Source: Gambelia wislizenii
Lineage: Eukaryota > Chordata > Lepidosauria > Squamata > Crotaphytidae
DNA length: 64,000 nt
Direction of reading: 5' to 3'
Assembly (NCBI GenBank): GCA_030847615.1
Contig: JAUMIR010000003.1
Coordinates: forward strand, 338,091,756 to 338,155,755
The notes beneath the pieces are model-generated. The model ran no database searches and was not told the DNA's origin. It saw only the letters and a list, made by a program, of their open reading frames with translations. Both the position numbers and the translations under genes were made by a program. Shown piece by piece: positions 39,700 to 50,571 of this stretch (position 1 is the first letter of the stretch; the number at the start of each line of letters is the position of its first letter).

Positions 39700-40600
39700 A
39701 TACTCTTTTGAATGCATCTCTGGCTTGTCACTTGGTGGCTACAGAGACAAGTAGAACTGTTCATTGTACATGCCCTTAGCCTGCTTCTTGAACAGTCTCT
39801 CCGCCCTCTCCTTTTAAATGCTAAGATCTTGAGACTTCCCATGTTCATCCTCAAACTGACTTCAACTCATCTTCTGGATTTCTTCTGCTCTGTACGTTCG
39901 CTCTGTGTGGGGATACCTGTTGCCCAAGAACAAGAGAACTGTTTGTAAGTGGTAAATCATTTTCTGACCATAGAGCTTTATGCCACTGTGAACCATACTA
40001 CACTGTTGCATAATAGAATCTGTTACCCCTGAAATACAGAAGGGGCTGAGACTGTGGAGAAATGTTGGCTCTTTTCAACTATGAAGATGATTTCAGAAGC
40101 ACAGTATTTGTATTAACCAATCTTGGTTTACAAACAATTCCAAATGGAATTAATACCATTGGTTTTATCTCGTGCTATTTCTTTTGGGAGAAGGATTTCG
40201 TAAGTGCATTGTTTGGTTGCATGGCAAATGATATTTTACAGACAATAATAAAAAGGGCCAAGTGTTTTCAAGATTTGCTCTTAGCATTGGCAGGGGCAGG
40301 AATTAGTCTAAACTCTAAAGATAATGGAGTTGCACTTCCACCTGTTTCTCAACAGATGGCGCTTAAGAACAAGATACAGTGCAGTACTCAATTCTAAATA
40401 AAAAGGACAGATTGATTAAAACAAGCTTTGACAGATTAGCATTGATTTTATCAGGCTAGTATCATTTTCAGTATTGACAAATAAACACATACACAAGGAA
40501 GGAAGTGAAAAGGCAGAGGCTAAGGTTATAAAACCATGAACTACAGTACAATTTGTTAACCTGAAATCATTTCAAGGACCTGACAAAGCAGGAATGGAAA
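39700..40600. other. Repeat-poor segment; candidate conserved non-coding sequence
   Basis: No transposon is recognised. The stretch 40020-40500 is the most even in composition, with words such as CCAAATGGAATTAATACC. The 111-codon frame there (40062-40397) has no recognisable protein features. Confidence 0.3.
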
Positions 40601-40604
40601 TCAT

Positions 40605-40695
40605 GCAGCTCTCAAGGTATTGTTGGACTGAAACTCCCAGCAGCACTGGCTACCACAGCCAATGATGAAGAATGCTGGGAGTTATTCAGATGTCA
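40605..40695. mobile_element. Small fold-back MITE
   Basis: TTGGACTGAAACTCCCAGCA on the left and AGAATGCTGGGAGTTATTCA on the right form imperfect inverted halves around GGCTACCACAGCC. It is a degenerate relative of the repeat near 45245. Confidence 0.5.
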
Positions 40696-40699
40696 GCCA

Positions 40700-42440
40700 A
40701 GAAATCAAAATTGCCATTTGGGGACACTCAAAGGGAATGATCAATACATTGAAAGATGACATAGAAATGTTAGAGAGATATGCAATGTTATGTAAGTTTG
40801 AAGATAACATAAATGTTATAGACCTAACCTCTTGCATTTTTTCGCATTTCAGTGTTGCTGTTTGCAGTATTTCAGTCTTAGAACATTTCTCTCCATACAA
40901 TCTTTGCCTGATGCAGAACCTTCTGCCTGAAAAAATCTCTGCATGGTGTGTGTGTGTGAAGATGATGATAACGATAACAATGATGATTTGTTTTTTGTTA
41001 GCTTAACAATAGTATTATCACAATATGGATTCCAGAAATATTCTTACAGTCAACACAGTTTCACCTTTGACAATAGAAGGTAACACTTGATCCATACATC
41101 TGACAAAGTGGACTTTGAGTGGACAATTTCTTTCATTTTTGTTAATGTATATCCTACCTGGGGGGCATGGAGGGCATTTTGAGGGAACGGCTTCATTGTC
41201 TGGTAGTTCTGGAATAATGATACACAAAAATCTGCTTGAGACAGCTTTGGGAAGCCATGTTTCATACATACATGTCTTCATTCTACTGTTACAAAGAGAT
41301 ATTTTGATCAGGAATCAGACAGCTGAAAGAGGTGGTGATGATGACATTTCATCTCCCTGGCATCTCCTGCCCCTTCTCTTTCTTGCAGGACAGTTTACTC
41401 TGATGGACTTTATGATGGGAGAAGGGATCCAGGTGAAACAAGCATGGTTCCCTACCCCTGTCTCTATAGACTGGGGGTTCATTACTATTTGTCAGCTAAT
41501 CTTTATATATTTGGAGGCCCCTCTTGTCACCTTCTGGTCACCTTGGCTCCCAACCCATGACCAATGGTACAATCTAAATGTACAGAGTTGGCATTAACAC
41601 TCCACTTAAGCACTCTTAAGTATTGGAATCTCAGGATATTGAGTATGGGAGAATTGGCAGGCTTTCTGTTATTCTTTTAGGCTATTTAATTATATATAAT
41701 CATGGATTTACATATAAAAACTCCTCTCAGGGGGAAACATAGACTTCTCAGTGTCTAGACCAACCTTTCTCAACCTTTGAGAAACCCTTATCTAGACACA
41801 TTATATCCATTACATTACATTGCAAATAAGGCATCATACTTCCTTATGCACTGGACCTTTATATCATCTCCTTTTTCCTAGCAGGCATCTCTGTACTTAA
41901 GACATAGAAGACCTTAAACCTAACTTCTGTGAAGAAAACATATAGGCATCCAAGGAAGACCGTGATCTTGCATGGACATTCCAACCTGATTATTGCATCA
42001 TCTGTTACTAGTAAAATGGGCACCTATCTATCCAAATAGGTAATATATCATTATTATAGTCTATATCTTACCAGCATTGTCTAGGCCTTTATCAGCTAGG
42101 AACAGCGAAACTGTCATGCACTGACACTTGGTCAGCCAACTTCTGTTTCTCCAGAGATGGTTTTTAGTAACCCCAGCCACTATCTGTCCAATCAGAGACA
42201 GGTCTTTACTAGCCTCTGCTATTGTAAATAATGTTAAAATTGTTTATATAAACAATATTAATTTCATTCAATCAGATCAAAGGTCTTACTAATCTTTGCT
42301 CAGTAACTATCACTTGGAGACCTTGGTTCTTAGCTGCCTTCCATTTGGTTACATTATCCATTTGGTACTAGTAACCCTCTGAAGTCAGGTTAATTACAAA
42401 TCAATTTATCACTTTGTTTATAGTTAAGTTGGCTTCCCAC
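40700..42440. other. Unassigned sequence
   Basis: No host gene or clear repeat. A CAACCTTTCTCAACCTTTGA phrase at about 41760 resembles a hAT-MITE terminus. Confidence 0.4.
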
Positions 42441-42486
42441 CTGGAATCAGTCAGTGTTAATGCCCTTGGTATTAAACAAACACTGT

Positions 42487-42670
42487 TGTTTTATATTTTA
42501 CAAGAACAACAACAATAAGAAGAATAAGGTTTTATTTATATCCTGCCTCTCCCATGAGGATCAGGGCAGCAAACATCATTCAAAACACCATCCACAATCC
42601 ACAAACATTAAAATTTTACAAACATTCCTGTTACATTGTTATTCAGGCTTCAGAGGTTAAATTTTGCAAA
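42487..42670 (-). mobile_element. L2-type 3' tail, reverse orientation
   Basis: ACAACAATAAGAAGAATAAG then GTTTTATTTATATCCTGCCT is the reversed L2-type terminus. The rest is AT-rich 3' UTR. Confidence 0.6.
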
Positions 42671-42829
42671 ATATCATACAACCCAAAATAGGGCTCAGTC
42701 TGTAAAACAGGGAACTAGGAATATAAATTTTTGTATTCCTTATTCTCACAAGAAAGAACAAATAATTTCCTCCCTTTTCATCTTACTGTGGAGGAATTAA
42801 CAGATTTTTGTGCAGTCTTGAAGTGCTGT

Positions 42830-42890
42830 TATCTGTCTGTCTATCTGTCTGTCTGTCTGTCTGTCTGTCTGCCTCTCTGTCTATCTAAAT
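42830..42890. repeat. (GTCT)n microsatellite
   Basis: TCTGTCTGTCTGTCTG repeated with occasional TATC or CCTC units. Confidence 0.95.
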
Positions 42891-43055
42891 ATTTCTGTCC
42901 ACCTTATATCAAAAGATCTCATGGAAGTGTGAAAATAAAATCAGTGCAAACAAGTTAAAACAATACAAATAATTTAAATAGACTAAAAATGTACTAAATA
43001 TATTAATAAGGAAAATAGATTTAAAAGATTAAAACTGTTTAAAAACAATGTGTTA

Positions 43056-43384
43056 CAGGCTGAGTCTCGCTTATCCAAAATGCTTGGGACCAGAGGTATT
43101 TTGGATTTTGGAATATTTCAGATTTTAGAATACTTGCATATACATAATGAGATATCTTGGAGATGGGACCCAAGTCTTAATACAAAATGTACTTATTTAT
43201 GTTTCATATACACATATCCTAGATGTAATTTTATACATAATATTTTTAATAATGTGCATGAAACAAAATTTGTGTACATTGAACCATTAGAAAGCAAAGG
43301 TGTCACTATCTCAGCCACTCATGTGGACAATTTTGGATTTTGGAATATTTTGGATTTCAGGATTCTGGATAAGGGAGACTCAGC
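43056..43384. mobile_element. Tigger-type MITE resembling mammalian MER2
   Basis: The element starts CAGGCTGAGTCTCGCTTATC after a TA, and ends with the inverse, GGATAAGGGAGACTCAGC. The order of blocks is CAAAATGCTTGGGACCAGAG, GCATATACATAATGAGATAT, GATGGGACCCAAGTCT, AAAGCAAAGGTGTCACTATC and TCAGCCACTCATGTGGACAA. This matches what I remember of the MER2 Tigger family of mammals almost block for block. There is no coding capacity. The identification is from memory and is the point to check. Confidence 0.8.
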
Positions 43385-43779
43385 AAGGCCCAAAGCCTTT
43401 AGTGAAAATAAATGTTTTAACTGGGTAGCAATCAGGACTCCAAGGAGAGAGCATTACACATTTATGGTCCTATAGCTGAAGGGGTCCATACGCTCTATTA
43501 GCTATTCACACTTTTGGTACTCAGAAACACACATGGAATTTAGGGGTAGAAATACATTTTGGAATTTTGTTTCTCCTGCTCCCAGTGCAGAATACACATA
43601 TTCTGTGCAAAAATAATGTATTTTCTGCAGATGAAGATCTTGCTTGCGAAATGTGAAGAACCCTGTTATTCTACCTGATCGGCTTCTTGAGAACTTTTTC
43701 TCAAGGAGGCTCTCTCTGGGTATCTACACCAAATACTGTGCAGTAGCTAGCTATTAGGGCCTTTTCATGGGTTAACACC

Positions 43780-44085
43780 AGGGAGCCCTGGTGGCACAGG
43801 GGTTAAATGCCAGTACTGCAAGCCACAATGTTGCAAGTTTGATCCCAAGGGCCTCAAGGTTCACTCAGCCTTCCAGCCTTCCATAGGTCTGTAAAATGAG
43901 TATCTGGCTTATGGAGGCAATTAGCTAACACACATTGGAAACTGCTTGAAGAGTGCCTAGTGCACTATAAAAGCAGTGTAGATGTGTAGGTGCTATTGCT
44001 TAACAATTTGTATGCCACTTTGAGAACCTTTGTGGCTGAAGAACGGGGTATAAATACCTAAAAATAAAATAAACAAATAAACTGA
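43780..44085 (+). mobile_element. tRNA-derived squamate SINE
   Basis: The head GGGAGCCCTGGTGGCACAGG contains a tRNA A-box-like TGGCACAGGGG. A B-box-like AAGTTTGATCC lies at 43835-43845. The body runs to a tail with TTTGTATGCCACTTTGAGAA and GGGTATAAATACCTAAAAAT, similar to an L2-type LINE 3' end. A second copy is nested in CR1 at 57201-57667. The head is of the kind found in lizard and snake SINEs. Confidence 0.8.
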
Positions 44086-44491
44086 TTTTGGGATACCTTT
44101 TCCAGAGATACTCACCTGGCTCTAGAGTTGCCATATTGCCCAGTTGGTCAGGTTTTACCAGATTCTAAATGTACCTTCTAGTGCCCATTTAGACCATTAG
44201 CTGGTATAAATTCCAAGCTTAATATATATTTTAAGCAAATTTCTAGCTCTTGTAGAAGCAGAGAAAGGAGGTGAAATATGCTGGCACTGTGTAAGAAGCT
44301 AGTCTGCTACCATCTGTCAGTGTGTTTAGCCAATGAACGAAGCTATCAACAGTTTAATTTACATTTTGGGACAGTCCTTATGGATTATCAAGTGCAGAAT
44401 GATCCATTGATGTCTTCTCTGAAAGTAATGCACAACCCAAGCTTTGATATTTTCATCAAGCCCTGCAACCTCTGGAAGAACTTTACAGTAA

Positions 44492-44841
44492 GGAGATTTT
44501 CAGACAGCGTTTTAGAGAGCCTACCACGGAATGAGGTCCCAGAAGAGGAACGGTGGTCTTGCGTGGCAGGGGGTCGTTTTCGGATGCTACCGTCCCTCTC
44601 CCGAAATCATCAGTGTCACTTCCGTGAAGCTTTGGAAGCGGCCGTGCCATATTTTAAGCACAGAAGTTGCCCGTGCTTAAAATATGGCTCTGCAGCTTCC
44701 GAAGCTTCACGGAAGTGACACTGATGATTTCGGGAGAGGGACGGCGGCATCCGAAAATGACCCCCTGCCGCGCAAGACCGCCGTTCCTCTCCCGGGACCT
44801 CGTCCCACGGTAGGCTCTCTAAAATGCTGTCTGAAAATCTC
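44492..44841. mobile_element. Fold-back MITE 3 (Harbinger-like)
   Basis: A 350-bp inverted repeat with GGAGATTTTCAGACAGCG at the left and its exact complement at the right; flanks are TAA and TAT. The centre (CCATATTTTAAGCACAGAAG) is clearly related to that of fold-back MITE 1, as is the loop GTTGCCCGTG. Overlapping open frames on both strands reflect the palindrome. Confidence 0.88.
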
Positions 44842-44869
44842 CTATGTCTAATAAAGTAAAAGGAAATGA

Positions 44870-45110
44870 AATTATTATTATTATTATTATTATTATCCCA
44901 CCTTTCTCCCAATATAGGGACTCTAAGGGGACTAATAATGAGTTTAAAACAATATACAAACATTAAAAATATAAATATGAAATTTAAAAAACAGATTAAA
45001 CAATTTACAGTGTTAAAACATTTAAAAACCTTAAGAATATTAAAATACAGTAAAACAACAATGACAATAACAACAACAATGGCTTGATTTATGACAAAAG
45101 CTAACAACCC
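44870..45110 (-). mobile_element. L2-type LINE 3' tail with an ATT microsatellite, reversed
   Basis: (ATT)n at 44872-44897 is followed by CCCACCTTTCTCCCAATATA, the reversed L2-type terminus, then the AT-rich 3' UTR. Confidence 0.8.
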
Positions 45111-45239
45111 ATGATAGAAGCCTGTTAGAATTTCATGGCGCACGGGCAAAATCTGTTTTCTCAAGTTTTCTATTTTTTGTTGTTCAGTAGACTATGATCT
45201 TACTGGTTTGGTCAGTGATATACTAGTAGGTCAGGAATG

Positions 45240-45350
45240 AGGAAACCATGGTTCTCCAGGGATTATTGGACTGCAACTTCCTTCATACTCAACCATATCC
45301 ACATGCCTGGGGATGATGGGAGTCCAGCAATATTTGAAGGGTCACAGCTA
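45240..45350. mobile_element. Small fold-back MITE (GATGATGGGAG type)
   Basis: AGGGATTATTGGACTGCAAC on the left is mirrored by GGGAGTCCAGCAATATTTGA on the right. The GGGGATGATGGGAG in it also occurs at the outer end of the copia LTR. Confidence 0.6.
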
Positions 45351-45359
45351 TCTCAGTCC

Positions 45360-46370
45360 TGTACTACTTGCTCCAGAAGGAAGGATCAGAAATATTCCTT
45401 GGTCTCAGGGGAAACGTCTAAGAACCAGAGAGGTTCACTCAGCCAGGCATGGAGTTCTGAGATGCAGATTTTGAAAGCCACAAAGTCAGGATGGCCTGTG
45501 AATACACTGTCAACACTGCTGTTTTCTGTTCCCACCCTCTACAGAATAAACATACCCTGTGCCTGTACTTCAGAGAAGATACGTGCTGTCCACCACTGGG
45601 ACAGTGTTACTATATGTGCAAGCAGGCAGTGCAGTCATGTTCAGAGAAATAGGAGAGAGGAATCCAGCAGTGTTCTGATGCCCAGAGTTAGGAGGAAGGA
45701 CTTCCTATATTCATTTTTCCTCCAGCACAGCAGGCAAGTAACATGCAAAACAGCAGGTAGCTCTTTCCACCTTCTAGTTCTGGTATTTACTATGCCTCAC
45801 ATAAAAATCCAAAGACTTTATCCAAACAATCCCAATTCTATAATACATGTGAGTTAGAGATAAGATATTTTTGGAGCAATGGGTGGGAGTGGATGAATAT
45901 GCACAAATTCCAAGGATGAGGGGGGGGGTTTTGGAGAGGGAGGGAGGAATAGCAGTTTATACTTTAAAAAAAAAAAGTCTTCCCGAAGTTTGTTTGTTGA
46001 GCAACTTCTCAGAAACTGGATTGGCACCATTTCAAAATGAATTTCTGGATGTTGCATAGTTGATGGCCAGGAAAAACAACACATCCTACTAAATCAAAGA
46101 AAGAGACTCATCAAAGGAAGTCTAGGCGCAAGGGATTCAAGCTTAGCTGCTTCTGGGAGTTTACTCAGAAATTCAGAGGAAAATGGAAGACGCCTCCCCA
46201 AAGGCAACCCAAAAGCAAAATGTTGGAACTGTTACAGCTCGGTCACAAAGAACAGGAAGAAAAAAAGTTGATGTAAAATGTGTGGCATGACACTTTATAC
46301 TCTGGATGGGAGAACATCACAAGATGTGGAAACCTGTATACCTTTGGTTAGATGTTAAGAATTTTACAAT
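45360..46370. other. Unassigned sequence
   Basis: No repeat or gene is recognised. The frames at 45237-45857 lack familiar motifs. Confidence 0.4.
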
Positions 46371-46374
46371 AGGA

Positions 46375-46800
46375 TCACTGTGGGGCAAACAAACTGAAAC
46401 TTAATCCAGACAAGATGGAGGCTAATCAGGGAATAAAGATTCAGCCTGTGCTGAATGGGGTTACACTCCCCTGAAGATACAAGTCCACAGCTTGGGTGTG
46501 CTCCTGGAGGCTCAGGTGTCAGTGGCCACGAGTGCATTTGCACAGTTAAGGCTTGTATGCCAGCTGCAGCCATTCCTTGAGAAGTCAGAGCTGGCCATAG
46601 GGACACATGCCTTAGTTTACATCCTGGTTGCATTACTGTAACGTGTTGGATTTGGAGCTTTCTTTGAAGGGTGTTTGGAAAATTCAGCTGGTCCATAGAG
46701 CTGCAGACACATTGGTAGCTGGGGCTGGCTACAGCGGCCAGTGGAGATGTTGCAACAGCTCCACTGGCTGCCGTACATTTCAGGGCACTTTGGGACTTAT
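46375..46800 (+). pseudogene. L2-type LINE reverse-transcriptase C-terminal fragment
   Basis: In plus-strand translation the fragment contains KLNPDKMEA, HSLGVLLEA and a CQLQPFLEKSEL block corresponding to residues around 30430-30660 in the larger L2. Stops break the frame. Confidence 0.75.
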
Positions 46801-46809
46801 GCATGGAAA

Positions 46810-47980
46810 AAATTGTGTGTTTTATTTTTGGTTTTTGCACAAAAAATTGCATTTTTCTGCACAGTAAGCGTGTTTCCTACAAAGAAAATATGATTTTCTG
46901 TGCAGAAAATCCTATTTCTGCATAGATAATTATTTTTTTCCACACAGGTGGTCCCCACCCCCAGAGAATAAATCCTGAGGTGCAAATTGTCCTTGAAAAC
47001 AGAACAATGGGGGGGGGGCTTTCTTGTAGCAGAAGAAAAAATGTAAAAATCATTCATTGAAACCCAGACCTGAAGGACCCGTATCACCCCGTTCCCTCAG
47101 GAATGCACCTTCACGGTAAGTAACCAATGTGGCATTCTTGCCTGTAAGAACAAAATTTATAAAGATTGACATTGCCAGTGTCTGCACATCAAACTGCTGT
47201 AAAAACACACAGCCACTTGGGGTTGTTCAACTATTAGCAATACTGAGTCCTCTCACCAAAGACATATCTCACAGTGTTAGAAAACAAAAGAAACGATGGG
47301 GGTGTGTGTTGGAAATCAGACACAGGAAGGATGGGGCAAAGCTTAGAAACAATGCATTATAAATAATGATGTTACTAGTAATATGCTACTTTTTGTGGTC
47401 AAGAGAGCATAACAGTATCCTCTTTCTTTGCTTCAGTTTTAATGCTTGAACATTGTGTTTTTTGGAGCAGCAAATAATGTTTATTTGTCATTTTATAATG
47501 TGATTTTTAAAGAATTGTTTTGGAGGAGTTGGGGCCATTTGTGCCATTTTTCTCTTTTTAAGTCTTGATAAAAGAAAATTTAAAATTCAAAGAAATTTAA
47601 AGAAAACATAAAATTTGTTAATAACATGTAACAAAATGACGATTAATGCTAGTTTATTATAATTTTATAGTAATGGCTAATGTTAGTCTGTTAGCCACTT
47701 TCTGTAACATTTCCAAGTTGTTGGATCAAGTTTATTAATGCTGGAGTACTATGCATACTTCCAACCCCATAACCTGCATCCTATGCATGCTTATGAGGGA
47801 GCAACTTCCACTGAAAGCAATAGGACTTCCATCTGACTAAAAATGCTCCCTGCAGTGCTGCTTCCCATATTCAAAAGGCAGCTCTTCTAGCCTAATTTGG
47901 CCCATGGAAGCTAACGGTCCCTACCACCATCACCACCTCCTGAAGTTGTCAGCTCTTGGACAATGTACATGCTACCTGAG
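46810..47980. other. Unassigned, with a TTTTCTGCACAG-rich dispersed repeat
   Basis: Words such as TTTTCTGCACAGTAAG, TTTTCTGTGCAGAAAATCC and TTCTGCATAG recur at 46850-46925, and similar words occur at 43560-43640. It may be a low-copy dispersed repeat. The remainder to 47980 is AT-rich with nothing recognisable. Confidence 0.35.
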
Positions 47981-48371
47981 TAGGCAGGGCCGGTTTAACC
48001 TGTCTGCCAGATCCGCATTGGCGGGGGGCCTCGGGGGTGAAGGGGGCCCCCTGGTGAGTGTTGCCCTTATCTGATGAAGGAGACAGCCAGGAGACAGCAG
48101 CCGGCTCCTCCGCTCCTTTGGAGCCCCTTCCCCCTCCCTCCTCAGGCAGGGCATGGCAATAGCACTGAGCTAGTGCGGGAGATAGAGAAAGGGTTTGCTC
48201 TTGGGAAGTTGTAATTTGGAGACAGTCCCTGGCTGCATTGCTGTGAAGGAGGAAAGGCAGAGCAGCTGGTCCTGTGAGTGAGGGACTGTCTTCAGGGGGC
48301 CGCGGGGATCTTGGGGGGGGGGGCTGCCATGCACAGTGGGGTGGTTATTTTACTTTTTAACTTGTTGCTGG

Positions 48372-48440
48372 AGTCAAGACAGATGGCTATCCAGCCTCTG
48401 TTTAAAAACCTCTAAAGAAGGAGACTCCACCACATTCCCA
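48372..48440 (-). mobile_element. CR1 fragment, reversed
   Basis: ATGGCTATCCAGCCTCTGTT then AAGGAGACTCCACCAC is the reversed CR1 3' UTR block. Confidence 0.75.
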
Positions 48441-48598
48441 CCCTCCTCCAAAAAAATGTCTCCAAAACTAAAGAGAAAGTGAAAGAAACAGCAGCCCTCT
48501 GTGGCAGAAGCTGGAGGGAGTTTGCTGCTACCGCGGAGACGGTGAGTGTGTGTTTATGAGAGAGACAGGGAATTTGAGGGTTGTCTCGGAAAGGGCTC

Positions 48599-48643
48599 CT
48601 TTCTTTCTTTCTTTCTTTCCCTTCCCTTCCCTTCCCTTCCCTT
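48599..48643. repeat. (CTTT)n/(CCCTT)n microsatellite
   Basis: Pyrimidine repeats: TTTC units then CCCTT units. Purine-rich on the opposite strand, where it gives a lysine/glycine/arginine open frame. Confidence 0.95.
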
Positions 48644-48677
48644 GCCAACTGAGTTCAGCCTGCATTTGTGTGTGCTT

Positions 48678-48895
48678 GCCCATGTGCCTTCAAGTCATTT
48701 CTGACTAAGGCAAACCTACCATGGGGTTTTCTAGGCAAGGTTTGTTCAAAGGGTGTGTGCCTTTGCCTTCCTTTGAGGCTGAGAGAGTGTGACTTGCCCA
48801 AGGTCAGCCAGTGGGGTATTCATGGCTGAGTAAGGATTCAAACCCTGGTCTCCATAGTCATAGTGCAATGCTGAAACTTTTACAACACTCTTAAC
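48678..48895 (-). mobile_element. tRNA-derived SINE with a BovB-type tail
   Basis: On the minus strand the head includes a B-box-like GGGTTTGAATCC (near 48840), then CTGGCTGACCTTGGGCAAGT, the AGCCTCAAAGGAAGGCAAAG block, and the tail GACTTGAAGGCAC. The tail is shared with the BovB LINE end at 9285-9315. Old and diverged. Confidence 0.75.
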
Positions 48896-49028
48896 TCTTT
48901 TAACAGAAGAATACTGTATAAAGAATATAAATTAAAATTTGGAGTAATATTACTGGGAACAATGGTTTTATTGTTGTCACTAAAACACCAATATCCAGTA
49001 GTGTTATGTGAGAGGCATTGGCCTAGAG

Positions 49029-49367
49029 CAGTGGATCTTAACCTTTTCTTTACCAGGGACCCCCTTTAAATATCTTTTGTTGCCCCAAGACTTAACTCAA
49101 GATTTAAAACCCTAATAATAATAGCTAACAACAACAACAATACAATTACACCATCCATTAAACTTTCCCTCAGAGACACTCTTGCTTTTTCCTGCAAGTT
49201 TGTGGCTGGAGTGGATTGAATGGCAATGTGCAGGCCAAGCCAGCCAGACTTTGCCTTGGTTCCTGTCACATGGCTACTCCACTACAGGGAGGAGGTGGGC
49301 CAAGCAGTCTTCAAGCCTTTGTGGACCCCCTGTGAGGACATTGCGGACCCCAAGTTAAGAACCACTG
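49029..49367. mobile_element. hAT MITE (CAGTGGATCTTAACC type)
   Basis: CAGTGGATCTTAACCTTTTC at the left is mirrored by AAGTTAAGAACCACTG at the right. GCCTAGAG and GGCTAGAG flank it (7 of 8 match). GGGACCCCC near the left and GGACCCCC near the right lie within the extended terminal region. Confidence 0.88.
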
Positions 49368-49479
49368 GGCTAGAGAATGCTGGAAAAGGAACAATGCAAC
49401 CAGATCTTGAGAAGGGTGCTGGCAGGGGGATTCTGGGAGGTGTAATCCAAGAGTAACTTTCCCAGGCTCTGAATGCAGC

Positions 49480-50100
49480 CTAGAATCATAGGGCTGGAAG
49501 GGACCCCAACAGCCATCCCATCCGATTGGCTTCTGCCCTGCAGGAACACACAATCCAAGCATTCCTGACAAATGCCCATCCAACCTCTCCTTAAAAACCT
49601 CCAAAGAAGGTGAGTGCACCACACTCCCAGGCAGCAGAGTATTCCACTGCCTTACAGCTCTTACTGTCAGGAACTTCTTCCTAATGTTTAGGTAGAATCT
49701 CTTTTCCTATAGTTTGAGTCCATTGCTCCGTGTCCTAGTCTCTGGAGCAGCAGAAAACAAGCTTGCTCCTTCCTCAGTATGACACCCCTTCAAATATTTA
49801 AACATGGCTATCATGTCCCCTCCTAACTTTCTCTTCTCTGGGCTAAACATGCCCAGCTCCCTAAGCTGTTCCTCATAGGGCATAATGGCTTCCAGACCTC
49901 CCAACATCCTTCTCGGTATCTTTCTTGAATTGTTGTGCCCAGAACTGGAAACAATATTCCAGGTGAGGTCTGACCAAAGCAGAATGGAGTGATACTATTA
50001 CTTCCCTTGATCTAGACACTATTAATGCAGCCTAGAATTGCATTGGCATTTTTTGCTGCTGCATCACACTGCTAACTCATGTTTAGCTTGTAGTCCACTC
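49480..50100 (-). mobile_element. CR1 LINE 3' end, reversed
   Basis: It starts AGAATCATAGGGCTGGAAGG and passes through the reversed CR1 3' UTR and C-terminal coding blocks (minus frame 49707-49907: [20 protein letters not shown]) to about 50100. Confidence 0.9.
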
Positions 50101-50217
50101 TTTCTTTTCTTTGAGGAAATCTGCATCATTACATTAATTGCTAATAAACTAAAAATATTATGTTAGTGCCTATAATATAGTTTTTAAACTAAATTATTGG
50201 TGTCAAATTATGTAATA

Positions 50218-50452
50218 CAGTAGGCCCCTCTTATCCACTGGGGATTGGTTCGGGGGGGGGTGGATTCTGAAAACCATGAATAATAGTGAACACCATTGAA
50301 AAAAATGGTACTTCTGGTTTAAAATACCATAGAGTTGCCTTGGAGGGCCTAGAAAACCACTAGGGAGGACACATTTACTAGGAAGACTCTAGGGTAGGTG
50401 TGCTGTTCTGTGTCCCATGGATAATGAATCCATGGATACGGGGGCCCTACTG
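50218..50452. mobile_element. Tigger-type MITE
   Basis: CAGTAGGCCCCTCTTATCCA and GATACGGGGGCCCTACTG are inverted ends. TA on the left; the right flank is TG. It lies in the right part of the composite hAT element. Confidence 0.85.
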
Positions 50453-50571
50453 TGATCTGAACATCCTGTACGGTGAATAGGTTAGGCTACATTGACCTGA
50501 GATAAACATATGGGGGCCCCAAAATAAAGCACTGCAGGGGGCCCCAAAATTCCTTAAACCGGCCCTGTGAG

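Larger units (their letters stand above)
47985..50567. mobile_element. hAT element with ends 2.6 kb apart and nested insertions
   Basis: The left end CAGGGCCGGTTTAACC and the right end CCTTAAACCGGCCCTG are inverted repeats. TGAGTAGG flanks both ends exactly (47977-47984, 50568-50575). The right 110 bases match the small MITE at 732-957. The interior is mostly other repeats: a CR1 bit (48372-48440), a SINE (48678-48895), a hAT MITE (49029-49367), a CR1 end (49480-50100) and a Tigger-type MITE (50218-50452). No transposase frame survives. Confidence 0.85.

Noticed and set aside
41115..41597. 160-codon frame
   Set aside because: No recognisable domain, starts inside unassigned sequence, and length is within chance for this many bases.
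43780..43860. A tRNA gene
   Set aside because: The A and B boxes are degenerate, no cloverleaf fits, and the sequence continues as a SINE that recurs at 57201.
44278..45164. Two long frames containing the same peptide text on opposite strands near 44500-44840
   Set aside because: They are produced by the inverted-repeat MITE at 44492-44841.
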